From: Nonomuraea sp. NEAU-A123
GTDB taxonomy: Bacteria > Actinomycetota > Actinomycetes > Streptosporangiales > Streptosporangiaceae
Assembly: GCF_018603905.1 (NCBI RefSeq)
Contig: NZ_JAHFZZ010000038.1
Location: forward strand, 25,901-89,900
Direction of reading: 5' to 3'
DNA length: 64,000 bases
Positions within the stretch are counted from its first letter, which is position 1. Each line of letters begins with the position of its first letter. This document shows, in pieces, positions 24,909-32,480 of this stretch. The translations under genes and the position numbers were made by a program. The notes beneath the pieces were generated by a model. That model saw only the letters and a program-made list of their open reading frames with translations, did no database searches and was not told where the DNA came from.

Positions 24909-25874
24909 GTGACAGCGCACGTGGAGATCAGACAACGACTTGATGACCGCGAGATCACCCAGGTCCTCGGCGTGGTGGAAGCGGCGACGGAGGCCGACGG
25001 CGTCCGCCCGCTCAACGAGCATGTCATGCTCCACCTGCGCTACGGCGGCGATCCGCAGGCCCGTTCCCTGCTGTTGTACGACGACGAGACGTTGGTGGGC
25101 TATGCCCACATAGATCCCACCGACGAGGTCGAGGGCCCCAGCGGCGAACTGGCCATCCACCCCGCCCACCGCCGCCAGGGGCACGGCTCCCGGCTGCTGC
25201 GGGCCGTACTCGAGATGTCGGGTGGCAGCCTGCGCCTGTGGGCGCACGGCGATCATGAGGGCGCGGGCGCGCTGGCGGCGTCGGCGGGGTTCGAGCGCGT
25301 GCGCTCGCTCTGGCAGCTGCGGCGGTCGCTGTCCACGCCGCTGCCCTCTTTCAACCTGCCCGATGGGGTACGGCTACGCACCTTCGTACCAGGTCAGGAC
25401 GAGGAGGCGTGGCTCAAGGTCAACGCCGCGGCCTTCGCCCACCACCCCGAACAGGGCGCCTGGACGGCCAACGACCTGCGCCAGCGCGAGCAGGAACCCT
25501 GGTTCGACCCGGAGGGCTTCTTCCTGGCCTTCCGCGGCGAACGGCTGGCCGGCTTCCACTGGACCAAGATCCACGGCTCGTCCGAGCACGGCCACGAGCC
25601 GATCGGCGAGGTGTACGTTGTCGGCGTCGACCCCTCACAGCAGGGCACCGGCCTGGGCAAGGCGCTCACACTGGCGGGCCTGGACCATCTACGCGCGCGC
25701 GGCCTCGCCCAGGCGATGCTCTACGTGGACGAGGCCAACACGGCGGCGATCCGCCTGTACGAGTCCCTGGGCTTCGACCGCTGGGACGTCGACGTGATGT
25801 ATGCCGCTACTCAATCACCCAGTGCAGGACGAAGTAGGACACCGCAGCCACCAGAGCCGCAGCCGGAATCGTAA
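24909..25874 (+). CDS. mshD: mycothiol synthase (acetyl-CoA:Cys-GlcN-Ins acetyltransferase)
   Basis: Last enzyme of mycothiol biosynthesis: it acetylates cysteinyl-glucosaminyl-inositol. The 321-residue protein has two tandem GNAT domains. The N-terminal one has LAIHPAHRRQGHGSRLL near residue 80; the C-terminal, active one has VGVDPSQQGTGLGKALTLAG near 240 and VDEANTAAIRLYESLGF near 275, plus GFHWTKIH near 215. GTG 24909 is chosen; no ribosome-binding site is seen and TAGAGT sits 8 nt upstream, which would fit a leaderless mRNA. After the normal end near MYA the frame continues for about 22 residues rich in Pro and Ser that overlap the Pit gene by 68 nt. Confidence 0.93.
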   Translation: MTAHVEIRQRLDDREITQVLGVVEAATEADGVRPLNEHVMLHLRYGGDPQARSLLLYDDETLVGYAHIDPTDEVEGPSGELAIHPAHRRQGHGSRLLRAVLEMSGGSLRLWAHGDHEGAGALAASAGFERVRSLWQLRRSLSTPLPSFNLPDGVRLRTFVPGQDEEAWLKVNAAAFAHHPEQGAWTANDLRQREQEPWFDPEGFFLAFRGERLAGFHWTKIHGSSEHGHEPIGEVYVVGVDPSQQGTGLGKALTLAGLDHLRARGLAQAMLYVDEANTAAIRLYESLGFDRWDVDVMYAATQSPSAGRSRTPQPPEPQPES

Positions 25875-26811
25875 GGATCCACCCGGTCACGATGTTGCCC
25901 GCGACGCCCCAGCGCACGGCCGAGAGCCGCTTGGTGGCGCCGACACCCATGATCGCCGAGGTGATCGTGTGCGTGGTGGAGATGGGTGCGCCGAACCCGA
26001 TCGCCGCCGTGTACAGGACCACTGCCGCCGCGGACTCGGCGGCGAAGCCCTGCGGCGGGTCGAGCGCGATGATCCGGCGGCCCAGCGTACGCATGATGCG
26101 CCAGCCTCCGGAGTATGTACCGAGCGAGATCGCCCCCGCCGACGCGAGGATGACCCACTGCGGGATCTCCGCCCCCGGATTGATGTACCCGCCGACGACG
26201 AGGGACAGGAAGATGACGCCCATCGTCTTCTGCGCGTCCTGCAGACCGTGGCCGAGCGCCATCGCCGCGGCCGAGACGGTCTGCGCGTAGCGGAAGCCGC
26301 GGTTGGTCTTGCCGGGCTGGCTGTTGCGGAAGATCCAATAGATGGCGATCATGATCGCCGCGGCGAGCGTGAACCCGAGCAGCGGTGACAGCACCATCGG
26401 GAGGACCACCTTCTGCAGCACACCGTCCCAGTGCACGGGTCTGGTCGCCGCGAGTGCCGCGCCGACCAGACCGCCGATGAGGGCGTGGCTGGAGGAAGAG
26501 GGCAGGCCGAAGTACCAGGTGATCAGGTTCCAGCAGATGGCGCCGATGAGCGCCGAAGCGACGATGACCAGGCCGTGTGAGCCGTCCGGCGCGTCGATGA
26601 TGCCCTTGCCGACGGTCGCGGCGACCTGGGTGCCCAGGTGGGCGCCGATGAAGTTCATCGCGGCGGCCATGAACAGCGCGGCCCTGGGAGTGAGCGCGCG
26701 GGTCGAGACCGAGGTCGCGATGGCGTTCGCCGCGTCGTGGAACCCGTTGGTGTAGTCGAAGGCCAGTGCGATGACGACCACGCCGATGACGAGGGCGAGC
26801 GAAAGGTCCAC
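25807..26811 (-). CDS. pit: Pit-family inorganic phosphate transporter
   Basis: A 334-residue low-affinity phosphate permease (PiT/SLC20 family), with about ten membrane helices in two inverted halves. The family signature is visible twice: GFHDAANAIATSVSTRAL near residue 23 in the first half and GFGAPISTTHTITSAIMGVG near 270 in the second, with GLPSSSSHALIGGLVG near 103. It is translated from GTG 26811, only 5 nt after the stop of the PhoU-like gene, so the two form an operon. It is likely to take up metal-phosphate complexes with protons. Confidence 0.94.
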   Translation of the reverse strand: MDLSLALVIGVVVIALAFDYTNGFHDAANAIATSVSTRALTPRAALFMAAAMNFIGAHLGTQVAATVGKGIIDAPDGSHGLVIVASALIGAICWNLITWYFGLPSSSSHALIGGLVGAALAATRPVHWDGVLQKVVLPMVLSPLLGFTLAAAIMIAIYWIFRNSQPGKTNRGFRYAQTVSAAAMALGHGLQDAQKTMGVIFLSLVVGGYINPGAEIPQWVILASAGAISLGTYSGGWRIMRTLGRRIIALDPPQGFAAESAAAVVLYTAAIGFGAPISTTHTITSAIMGVGATKRLSAVRWGVAGNIVTGWILTIPAAALVAAVSYFVLHWVIE

Positions 26812-26816
26812 AGAGC

Positions 26817-27434
26817 TTAGCTTTCCTTGACCGCGATCGACTCGACCGTGTTGGCGACGTGCTCGAAGGCGTCGGCCGCCTCTTCCAGCGCGTCGACGAC
26901 CTCCTTCATCTTCATGACCGTGAGCGCGTCGTACTCGCCGCTGAACAGCTTGGCCAGCAGCCTCCTGTAGACCTGGTCGCCCTGGTTCTCCAGTCGGTTG
27001 ACCTCGATCCAGTACTCGTTGAGGTTCTTCATCGACCGCAGCCGGGGCATGGCCTCGGCGGTCAGCTCCGCGGCCCGCTCGAGGACTTCCACCTGGCGGA
27101 CGACGTCCTTGGGGAGGTGGTCGATCTGGTACAGCACGATGAGGTCGGACGCCGCTTCCATGGCGTCCATCACGTCGTCGAGGTTCGAGGCGAGGCGGTA
27201 GATGTCCTCGCGGTCGAACGGGGTGATGAAGCTCTCATTGAGCCGGTTCATGATCGCATGGGTGCGTTCGTCCCCGGCATGCTCGCAAGCGCGCATCTTT
27301 TCGGCCAGGGTCTCCCTGTCCGATCCGTCGCTGATGATCTCGACCAGAAGGCGGGATGCCGTGACCAGGTTGTTCGCGGAGTCGGCGAACAGGTCGTAGT
27401 AGCTGTCCTCACGTGGCGTGAGACGCAGGCGCAC
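26817..27434 (-). CDS. DUF47/PhoU-like Pit accessory protein
   Basis: A 205-residue all-helical protein of the DUF47 (PhoU-like) family, always found next to pit genes and thought to adjust transporter activity. The start is GTG 27434 with GGAGAA before it, giving the usual N-terminus VRLRLTPREDSYYDLFADSA. The acidic motifs ERTHAIMNRLNESFITPFDR near residue 67 and DDVMDAMEAASDLI near 92 are the conserved metal-binding helices of the family. Longer in-frame starts to 27638 lack the family's features. Confidence 0.92.
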   Translation of the reverse strand: MRLRLTPREDSYYDLFADSANNLVTASRLLVEIISDGSDRETLAEKMRACEHAGDERTHAIMNRLNESFITPFDREDIYRLASNLDDVMDAMEAASDLIVLYQIDHLPKDVVRQVEVLERAAELTAEAMPRLRSMKNLNEYWIEVNRLENQGDQVYRRLLAKLFSGEYDALTVMKMKEVVDALEEAADAFEHVANTVESIAVKES

Positions 27435-28004
27435 GTCGTTCTCCAGATGTGCGGGGATGGTCCGTGGTAGAGAGTACGGGTTACCAGGTGAAATGCGAAC
27501 TTCATGTCCCCTTCTCCTAGTGGCTACCCTCTGTTTGCTGTACGACACCGGGCCTGTCGGTAGTTTGATCGCCCTTTTTCCCGCGGCGAGCTGGGGGAGG
27601 CTTGACCGGGGGTTTCGGTCACGGCTCGTCCAGTCCATCTTGGTGACATTTCCGGACCACCGCTAGACCGGGGGTGCGTGTTGGGCGTGTCTTTGGGCGG
27701 GGTTAGCTGGGGGCCGCAGGCCGGTCCTCCTTCGGAACTACTCCTGGCGGGTCCGCAGTGGGTTGCTCCTCGGGGGTGCTTGGGGCCCGCTACTGGCGGG
27801 CCTGGGGCCGCTCCTCGGGGGTGCCTGGGGCCGATGCTGAGGTGTCTGGGGCTGCTACTGAGGTGCCTGGGGCTGCTTCCCGTAAAGCGCCCCTGGACGA
27901 CGATGTCCCGAAAAACAGCCGTTCAAGAGCTGTTTCCCTCAAGACGCCTTGCAGGAACCGCCTTCACGGGCCGCCCACTCCAGCCGAGCCCTCACCCATG
28001 GGCG
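27435..28004. other. 570-nt gap with no convincing gene
   Basis: 27435-27660 is the leader of the DUF47-pit operon and includes a possible PHO-box-like word at 27484-27492 (CCAGGTGAA on the + strand). 27660-27900 is low-complexity, GC-rich sequence with a degenerate tandem repeat. Open frames cross it but have the composition of antisense or repeat DNA, so no CDS is called. Confidence 0.6.
27763..27878. repeat. degenerate 21-23-nt tandem repeat
   Basis: The word CTGGGGC with C or T before it returns at 27779, 27801, 27824, 27845 and 27866, i.e. a spacing of 22, 23, 21 and 21 nt. Between the words lie variants of GCTCCTCGGGGGTG and GCTACTGAGGTG. In one + frame the last units encode the seven-residue pattern GAATEVP. 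It may be a decayed coding repeat or simple slippage DNA. Confidence 0.55.
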
Positions 28005-28580
28005 TCAGATTTTGGTCCGGTGAAAGTTCCGAAAAGATCGAGACGGCGTTGGCCCACGTTGCCCCTGATACCGCGACCCGTACTTCGGCGACCCATACGG
28101 ATGCTCAGCCGGAGAACTCAACCGGAACACACACAACTGCCCGATCTTCATCCCCGGCCACAGCTTGATCGGCAACGTGGCCACATTGGACAGCTCCAAC
28201 GTCACATGCCCACTGAACCCCGGATCGATGAACCCGGCAGTCGAGTGAGTCAACAACCCAAGCCGCCCCAGCGAACTCTTCCCCTCCAACCGCGACGCCA
28301 GATGATCAGGCAAGCTGATCACCTCGTACGACGAGGCCAGCACGAACTCCCCGGGATGCAGAATGAACGGATCATCCCCGTCGGGCTCCACCATCCGCGT
28401 CAGATCCGGCTGCTCCACGGCCGGATCGATGTGCGGATACCGATGATTCTCGAACACCCGGAAGAACCGATCGAGCCGGACGTCGATGCTGGACGGTTGA
28501 ATCATGTCCCGATCGAACGGATCGAGGGCGAGGCGCCCCGAGTCGATCTCGGCCAGGATGTCGCGGTCAGATAGCAGCAC
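28005..28580 (-). CDS. dcd: dCTP deaminase
   Basis: A 191-residue trimeric deaminase that turns dCTP into dUTP (or, in bifunctional members, into dUMP) in pyrimidine deoxynucleotide synthesis. Typical sequence: GTG start at VLLSDRDILAEIDSGRLAL, then IDVRLDRFFRVF near residue 36, nucleotide-binding GKSSLGRLGL near 112 and the catalytic region THSTAGFIDPGFSGHVTLEL with Glu near 138. The C-terminal tail KYGSRYQGQRGPTPSRSF closes the active site. Length and start agree with the family. Confidence 0.95.
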   Translation of the reverse strand: MLLSDRDILAEIDSGRLALDPFDRDMIQPSSIDVRLDRFFRVFENHRYPHIDPAVEQPDLTRMVEPDGDDPFILHPGEFVLASSYEVISLPDHLASRLEGKSSLGRLGLLTHSTAGFIDPGFSGHVTLELSNVATLPIKLWPGMKIGQLCVFRLSSPAEHPYGSPKYGSRYQGQRGPTPSRSFRNFHRTKI

Positions 28581-28628
28581 GCAGAGCAACCTACCGCGTG
28601 CCAGCGGGAAACTTGAGGGCACGGCTGG

Positions 28629-28656
28629 CTGATGTGGGCCGAGTTTCCGCTAGAGT
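28629..28656 (+). promoter_or_regulatory. candidate promoter of tRNA-Gly
   Basis: CTGATG at 28629-28634 and TAGAGT at 28651-28656 are separated by 16 nt and end 22 nt before the mature tRNA. They fit a weak sigma-70-type promoter. Confidence 0.4.
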
Positions 28657-28678
28657 GGTGGTCGCGGTTGCGGCCGAT

Positions 28679-28752
28679 GCGGGTGTAGTTCAATGGCAGA
28701 ACATCAGCTTCCCAAGCTGACAGCGCGGGTTCGATTCCCGTCACCCGCTCCA
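28679..28752 (+). tRNA. tRNA-Gly (anticodon CCC)
   Basis: A 74-nt cloverleaf is visible: acceptor arm GCGGGTG pairs with CACCCGC at 28742-28748, then discriminator T and an encoded CCA. The D-arm is short (GTTCAATGGCAGAAC). The anticodon stem is TCAGC/GCTGA with loop TTCCCAA, giving anticodon CCC (decodes GGG). The T-arm is GCGGG TTCGATT CCCGT. Its 3' half from 28708 to 28752 is the sequence repeated across the following island, so this gene is the attachment site. Confidence 0.96.
28708..28752 (+). repeat. attachment core inside tRNA-Gly (reference copy)
   Basis: This 45-nt segment starts in the anticodon loop (CTTCCCAAGCTGACAGCGCG) and ends with the CCA. It is the parent of the copies downstream. 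The segment from anticodon or T-loop to the 3' end is the usual crossover region for tyrosine recombinases that integrate at tRNA genes. Confidence 0.85.
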
Positions 28753-29100
28753 CAAGCAAGGCCCTCTCCTATGGGCGCTTCGCGCTTAGTAGCTCAGACA
28801 GTGTTTAGTGGGGGCGCGGCCCCCACACCCCGCTTGACTGCATCGCCTTCGCTCATGGGGCGCTTCGCGCCGATCAAGCTCAGACTGTGTCTATTGGGGC
28901 TCCCGCCCCAAACCCCAAGTCGAGGGGCTACCGCCCCTCGAACTCCCCGACCGCTGAGCCTTGCCGACGGTGACTACTTCGTTGACCTGAGTCGAATCGG
29001 CAAAGCTGGGTGGCCGTTGACATCGATGTGAACCGGCCCGGGAAATGGTCAGCGCATCTCTCCAGGTTCGAGGGTTCACTGCCGCCGTGTCCACGCCCGC
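28753..29100. repeat. gap with duplicated hairpin units (REP-like)
   Basis: No gene is seen. Two imperfect direct repeats, 28765-28831 and 28850-28918, share ATGGG(G)CGCTTCGCGC, AGCTCAGAC and a following hairpin. The hairpins are at 28809-28825 (stem TGGGGGC/GCCCCCA) and 28894-28911 (stem TTGGGGC/GCCCCAA). A third hairpin, TCGAGGGGC/GCCCCTCGA, lies at 28920-28941. A segment at 28976-29089 recurs near 36256. Confidence 0.65.
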
Positions 29101-29382
29101 TCAGAGCATTTGGCCGGTGATTAGTGACACCCATATCGCGCCTGCCTCGTGGAGCGCTAGCGGGTAGGTTTCGTGGACTTCCGTCCTGGTCTGCGTGGTC
29201 GTGCGCCGGATGAATGCCCGGCTGCTGGCGTAGCAGAGCTCATAGATCGTGTCGCGGCAGTAGCAGGTCCAGGCGATCACTCGGACTCGTTCGCTTGACC
29301 ATGGGGGCAGCCAGTCCAGCCGGTAGGCGCCCTGCTTTGGAGTGGCGACGTGCGGGCTGACGCAGTCCATGATGATCTCCAT
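29101..29382 (-). CDS. hypothetical protein, 93 residues
   Basis: A compact protein starting MEIIMDCVSPHVATPKQGAY with a good GGAGGAGG ribosome-binding site 8 nt before ATG 29382. It contains RVIAWTCYCRDTIYELCYAS and AFIRRTTTQTRTEVHET, a pattern I recall from small actinobacterial proteins encoded beside XRE/TPR regulators; no function is known. It is translationally coupled (TAATG) to the 36-residue ORF upstream and divergent from the XRE/TPR regulator at 29702, suggesting a regulated small-protein pair. A longer start at 29415 is less likely. Confidence 0.6.
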   Translation of the reverse strand: MEIIMDCVSPHVATPKQGAYRLDWLPPWSSERVRVIAWTCYCRDTIYELCYASSRAFIRRTTTQTRTEVHETYPLALHEAGAIWVSLITGQML

Positions 29383-29492
29383 TACGTGGCCCTCCTCCTG
29401 CCAACGCCCGAGCACTCGAAGCAGGTGACCCTCACCGGAGCGACAGCCACGCCGTCAATGCGGCGCTCATTGTCGGCGCGGCGCCTGCGCAT
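29382..29492 (-). CDS. small ORF, 36 residues, Cys-pair protein
   Basis: ATG 29492 opens a frame reading MRRRRADNERRIDG, then VRVTCFECSGVGRRRAT and a TAA. It is strongly basic with a single CxxC pair. Its stop codon shares one base with the ATG of the 93-residue gene (TAATG), typical of translational coupling, which is the main argument that it is real. It is too short to assign by family. Confidence 0.4.
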   Translation of the reverse strand: MRRRRADNERRIDGVAVAPVRVTCFECSGVGRRRAT

Positions 29493-29701
29493 CCAGCGCC
29501 AGCCCTTCGCACGGAAGGCCCTGCACCTCTCGTTCGTCGGCTTATCGTTGGTGTTCTTGGATCAAGGGTCTTCACCTGCGGTTATCGGTCCCATCCCGAG
29601 CCGTGATCCTCAGGCCAGATAGGCGGTATCCCTTGACGGGATGACTCCGAGCCGTGAGCGTGTAGTTACCGGCAGTCCAAGGACGCAAGGGGAAACGGCA
29701 G

Positions 29702-31174
29702 ATGCCCGCAGAAGCGGCTCAACCGGTCGTCGTACCGGCTGACCTCTGGCAACGCCCCGAAATGCTCCACGCGCTCCGAAATCGCGACATCGGCCATCTC
29801 TTCCGGCTTGTCCGTCAGTTCGCCGGGGTGAGTCAGACCCGCATCGGCGTCGCCGTCAGCCTCAGCCAGGGCAAAGTCAGCGAAATCATGAAGGGTAGCG
29901 TCCAGGTCACCTCGCTGGATGTCTTCGAGCGCGTCGCTGATGGCCTGCGGATGCCTGACGCCGCTCGGATGAGTCTCGGCCTGGCGCCGCACGTTGTCAC
30001 CGGCGTCCCGGTTCCGCGCACACCCATCCTGGCAGGGGATGGGATACCAACAAGTGCGGTGCCTAGCGTGGAACAAGTTGCCGTCGGCCCGCGTCAGCTG
30101 GACGCCCACCAAGACGTAGATGTGCTCACGCTGGCCTGGATAGTCGGAAGGCTGGACGCACACGTGGACCGTCGAACCATGCTCATTCTCGCCGCAGGCA
30201 TGACCGCCGAAGCCGCCGCCTCCATCGCTGACCCGTGGGAGCGCCTGACACGAGCCTTGAGCGGACCGCAGGCTCTCGACGAGGACACCGTCGAACGCCT
30301 CGAAGCCCGCACCATTGGCTTCCACCGCCTGGAGTACACGCTCCCTGCTCGGTCCATCTACCAGGGCTTGACCAGCCACATCAACGAGCTGAGCAGCCTT
30401 CTTCAGAGCAGCCCGCCTGACCGCTTCCGTCGCCGCCTGGCTGCTACCGCGGGGGAAGCCGCCACCCTCGCTTCCTGGCTCGCATGGGACCTCAAACAGC
30501 CTGCGCAGTCCGCCTCGTTCGACCGTGTGTCGGCGTTGGCGGCCAAGGAGAGCGGGCACCCCGTCATCCAGGCATGCACCTACGCCTACAGGTCCTACGC
30601 CGTCGAGGGAAACGCCGCCTTGCAGTTGGTACGGCAGGCGCAGCAGTTCCTCCCCGCCCAGGGCGACGACGCGACGCGAGCATGGCTGCTCAGCCGAGAA
30701 GCCGAAGAACTGGCAGCTCTCGGTGACCGTCACGCCATTCAACTACTGCACCGGGCCGAGGAGGTATACAGCGGCGCACGACCTCACCGCGAACGCGCCT
30801 GGACCCGCTTCCTTGACCCGGGTCGCATGGCCGCCTTCCAGCTCTCCACCTACGTCCGACTCGGCGACGAGCGCCGCGTCATCGACGCCGGCCAAGCCGC
30901 CCTCGGCTCCATCTCCCAGGACACCGACCAAAAGCGATCAGCCGTTATCTACACCGACGTAGCCCAAGCACAGTTCCAACTCGGCGACACCACCCAGGGG
31001 CTTACCTACGCTCGCCGAGCCCTGGAGTCCGCACAGCGCAGCGAGTCAACATGGGGCCTCCAGCACCTCGCCACCATCGAGAAGACCCTTGCCGCCCAGA
31101 AGGACCATGCCGCCCGCGAACTACTCAGCGACCTCACCTCTACACGCTGGACTCGGGGCTCGTCTCCCGCCTGA
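29702..31174 (+). CDS. XRE-type transcriptional regulator with TPR-like C-terminal domain
   Basis: A 490-residue regulator of the kind common in Streptomyces and relatives. The HTH lies near residues 33-65 (LFRLVRQFAGVSQTRIGVAV, then SLSQGKVSEIMKG). The long C-terminal part is all helical with TPR-like spacing (SVLAAKESGHP-type helices; LSREAEELAALGDRHAIQLL; VYTDVAQAQFQLGDTTQGLT-like repeat near 425). Such domains may sense a peptide or partner. The ATG follows AAGGGGAAACGG. It is divergent from the small-protein pair at 29101-29492, its probable target. Its 3' end overlaps the convergent cutA gene by 35 nt. Confidence 0.88.
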   Translation: MPAEAAQPVVVPADLWQRPEMLHALRNRDIGHLFRLVRQFAGVSQTRIGVAVSLSQGKVSEIMKGSVQVTSLDVFERVADGLRMPDAARMSLGLAPHVVTGVPVPRTPILAGDGIPTSAVPSVEQVAVGPRQLDAHQDVDVLTLAWIVGRLDAHVDRRTMLILAAGMTAEAAASIADPWERLTRALSGPQALDEDTVERLEARTIGFHRLEYTLPARSIYQGLTSHINELSSLLQSSPPDRFRRRLAATAGEAATLASWLAWDLKQPAQSASFDRVSALAAKESGHPVIQACTYAYRSYAVEGNAALQLVRQAQQFLPAQGDDATRAWLLSREAEELAALGDRHAIQLLHRAEEVYSGARPHRERAWTRFLDPGRMAAFQLSTYVRLGDERRVIDAGQAALGSISQDTDQKRSAVIYTDVAQAQFQLGDTTQGLTYARRALESAQRSESTWGLQHLATIEKTLAAQKDHAARELLSDLTSTRWTRGSSPA

Positions 31175-31472
31175 TCCACTCCAGATAGTCGGCCGTACCC
31201 GCCACTAGCGGAACGGCGACGACCTCGGGGACCTCGTAGGAGTGCAACTCCCGAACACAGGCGGCCAAGTCCTCGAAGCGCTCCACGGTTGTCTTCATCA
31301 GCAACAGCCACTCGTCGGCTCGCTGCACCTCACCGCCCCACCAGTAGGTCGAGACGATCGGCGCTACTACCTGTGCCGCCGCAGCCAGCCGACGCCCCAC
31401 AACTGCCGAACACATCTGGTCCGCCAGCTCACGGCTATCCACTGTCACACGAACCTCGATGCAGTCGGTCAC
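31140..31472 (-). CDS. cutA: divalent-cation tolerance protein CutA
   Basis: A 110-residue trimeric, PII-like fold protein. Family motifs are RLAAAAQVVAPIVSTYWWGG near residues 28-47, EWLLLMKTTVERFEDL near 54, and the C-terminal HSYEVPEVVAVPLVAGTADY near 77-96. CutA proteins are linked to divalent metal tolerance in E. coli, but their real role is unsettled. The start is GTG 31472. As island cargo it is unusual, since cutA is normally a core gene. Confidence 0.93.
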   Translation of the reverse strand: MTDCIEVRVTVDSRELADQMCSAVVGRRLAAAAQVVAPIVSTYWWGGEVQRADEWLLLMKTTVERFEDLAACVRELHSYEVPEVVAVPLVAGTADYLEWIRRETSPESSV

Positions 31473-31698
31473 GTGGCTAACACTGCCGAATTGTTCTCAT
31501 AGGTATCAAGGCGGCGGCGCGGCGCGCCGCCGCACCCCCGGCCCTCCGCCCGCCCGCCGTCCGGGCGTGCGGCCTGGGGGCCGGTCCCGGACGGCGGCGG
31601 GACACCGGGCCGGGCGCCGCACACCAGCTCCGCCGTACTTACCGAAAAGCCCGCTCGGGGGTTGCCGCGCCGTCTGAGCAGGCTCTCCACATCCGCCT
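31473..31698. terminator. GC-rich gap with two strong hairpins
   Basis: A perfect 10-bp stem GCGGCGGCGC/GCGCCGCCGC lies at 31511-31533 with a 3-nt loop, and a 9-bp stem CCGTCCGGG/CCCGGACGG spans 31557-31594. Both are just downstream of the 31699-32034 gene on the minus strand, and at least one probably ends its transcript before cutA. Confidence 0.5.
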
Positions 31699-32034
31699 CT
31701 ACACTCTCCGATCCTCACGTCGGCGACGTCGTTGCCACCATGTCCAGTCGGAGTCGGGGGACGTAGGCGATTGTGGTGAGGTTCGACGGAGGTAATACCG
31801 GTCGACGGGTAGGACCAGGGCATACAGATGCGGTCTGGCCCACGAAGGTAAGTCGACGAGAGCCCGTTGAAGTCGCCGGCGGGGCGCATCTCCGGTGCAC
31901 TCCTCGCACTCGCACCTGAAGAAGAGGCGGTCAGCGGTCCCGACCAGGGCCGCCTCCTGCCAAGCCACCAGGGACGCCGCCACCGCCCCCGGCCACATAC
32001 GGGTGTGTTCGAGGGCGATCACCGCGGCCATGGG
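31699..32034 (-). CDS. hypothetical protein with CxCxxC motif
   Basis: About 111 residues. Central FFRCECEECTGDAPRRRLQR is followed by LPSWARPHLYALVLPVDRYY and ends in DWTWWQRRRRRED. The CxCxxC followed by Arg-rich helices and a WW-R-R tail resembles small actinobacterial proteins of unknown function. The start is uncertain: ATG 32034 gives MAAVIALEHTRMWPG, ATG 32001 is also possible, and the frame is open to 32193. Metal binding is suggested only by the cysteines. Confidence 0.5.
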   Translation of the reverse strand, partial: PMAAVIALEHTRMWPGAVAASLVAWQEAALVGTADRLFFRCECEECTGDAPRRRLQRALVDLPSWARPHLYALVLPVDRYYLRRTSPQSPTSPDSDWTWWQRRRRREDRRV

Positions 32035-32289
32035 ACGGCGGCCAAGCCCGGGAACATGATGAATCACAGCTCTGTGGGTCCCACACGCCGAACCTGGCGT
32101 ACGGACCTCGGAAGGGCGCCTACGCGGCATGGCCCTTTCTGGTCGATGACATGCCCATGATGATCGCATGCGAAGTGCGTCACGTCCAAGCACCTACCGC
32201 CCAAGGCAATGCACGCCTCCGGCGGGGGAACTCCGGCTCCGGGATGATCGCCCGCGCTAGGCGTCAGATCGTAAACGGCTGAGGAGGAA

Positions 32290-32444
32290 GCCTGATCATC
32301 CCGCCCACCATCGACCCGGGACAAGCCGAGCAAACCAGGGCCACGGGGCCAAGGTCGTTCCTCCAGTTGGGGGCTCCACCTTGTCCCCGTGGCCCTGGCC
32401 CGCTTCCCCTTCGGGCGGGTCGACGGCGGACGGGATGATCAGGC
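32290..32444. repeat. long imperfect inverted repeat (155 nt)
   Basis: The outer stem GCCTGATCATCCCG (32290-32303) pairs perfectly with CGGGATGATCAGGC (32431-32444). A second perfect 14-bp stem CCAGGGCCACGGGG (32335-32348) pairs with CCCCGTGGCCCTGG (32385-32398), and AAGGT/ACCTT extends it inward. The whole can fold as one long hairpin just upstream of a small gene. Confidence 0.75.
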
Positions 32445-32468
32445 AGGGTGGGATGCGCGCGGTGCGCC
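32379..32468 (+). repeat. 90-nt leader repeat, copy 1
   Basis: From CCTTGTCCCCGTGGCCCTGG to GTGCGC this segment aligns without gaps to 34932-35021, with about nine to ten mismatches. Both copies lie directly upstream of a small ORF that is followed by a repeat pair and an att copy, so they may be a shared leader of cassette genes. Confidence 0.75.
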
Positions 32469-32480
32469 TCAACATGCACA

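Larger units (their letters stand above)
32035..32480. other. gap with a long inverted repeat, no convincing gene
   Basis: No CDS is supported before 32481. The main content is the inverted repeat 32290-32444 and the 90-nt segment 32379-32468 that recurs at 34932-35021. 32035-32280 shows nothing I can name. Confidence 0.6.

Noticed and set aside
27678..28574. 298-codon + frame across the dcd region
   Set aside because: It crosses the tandem repeat and then reads dcd antisense; no protein-like features.
29666..30742. 358-codon minus-strand frame opposite the XRE/TPR gene
   Set aside because: Composition and lack of motifs show a shadow of the regulator on the other strand.
31140..31472. Metal riboswitch upstream of cutA
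   Set aside because: The upstream sequence is simple GC-rich hairpins without any recognised riboswitch pattern.
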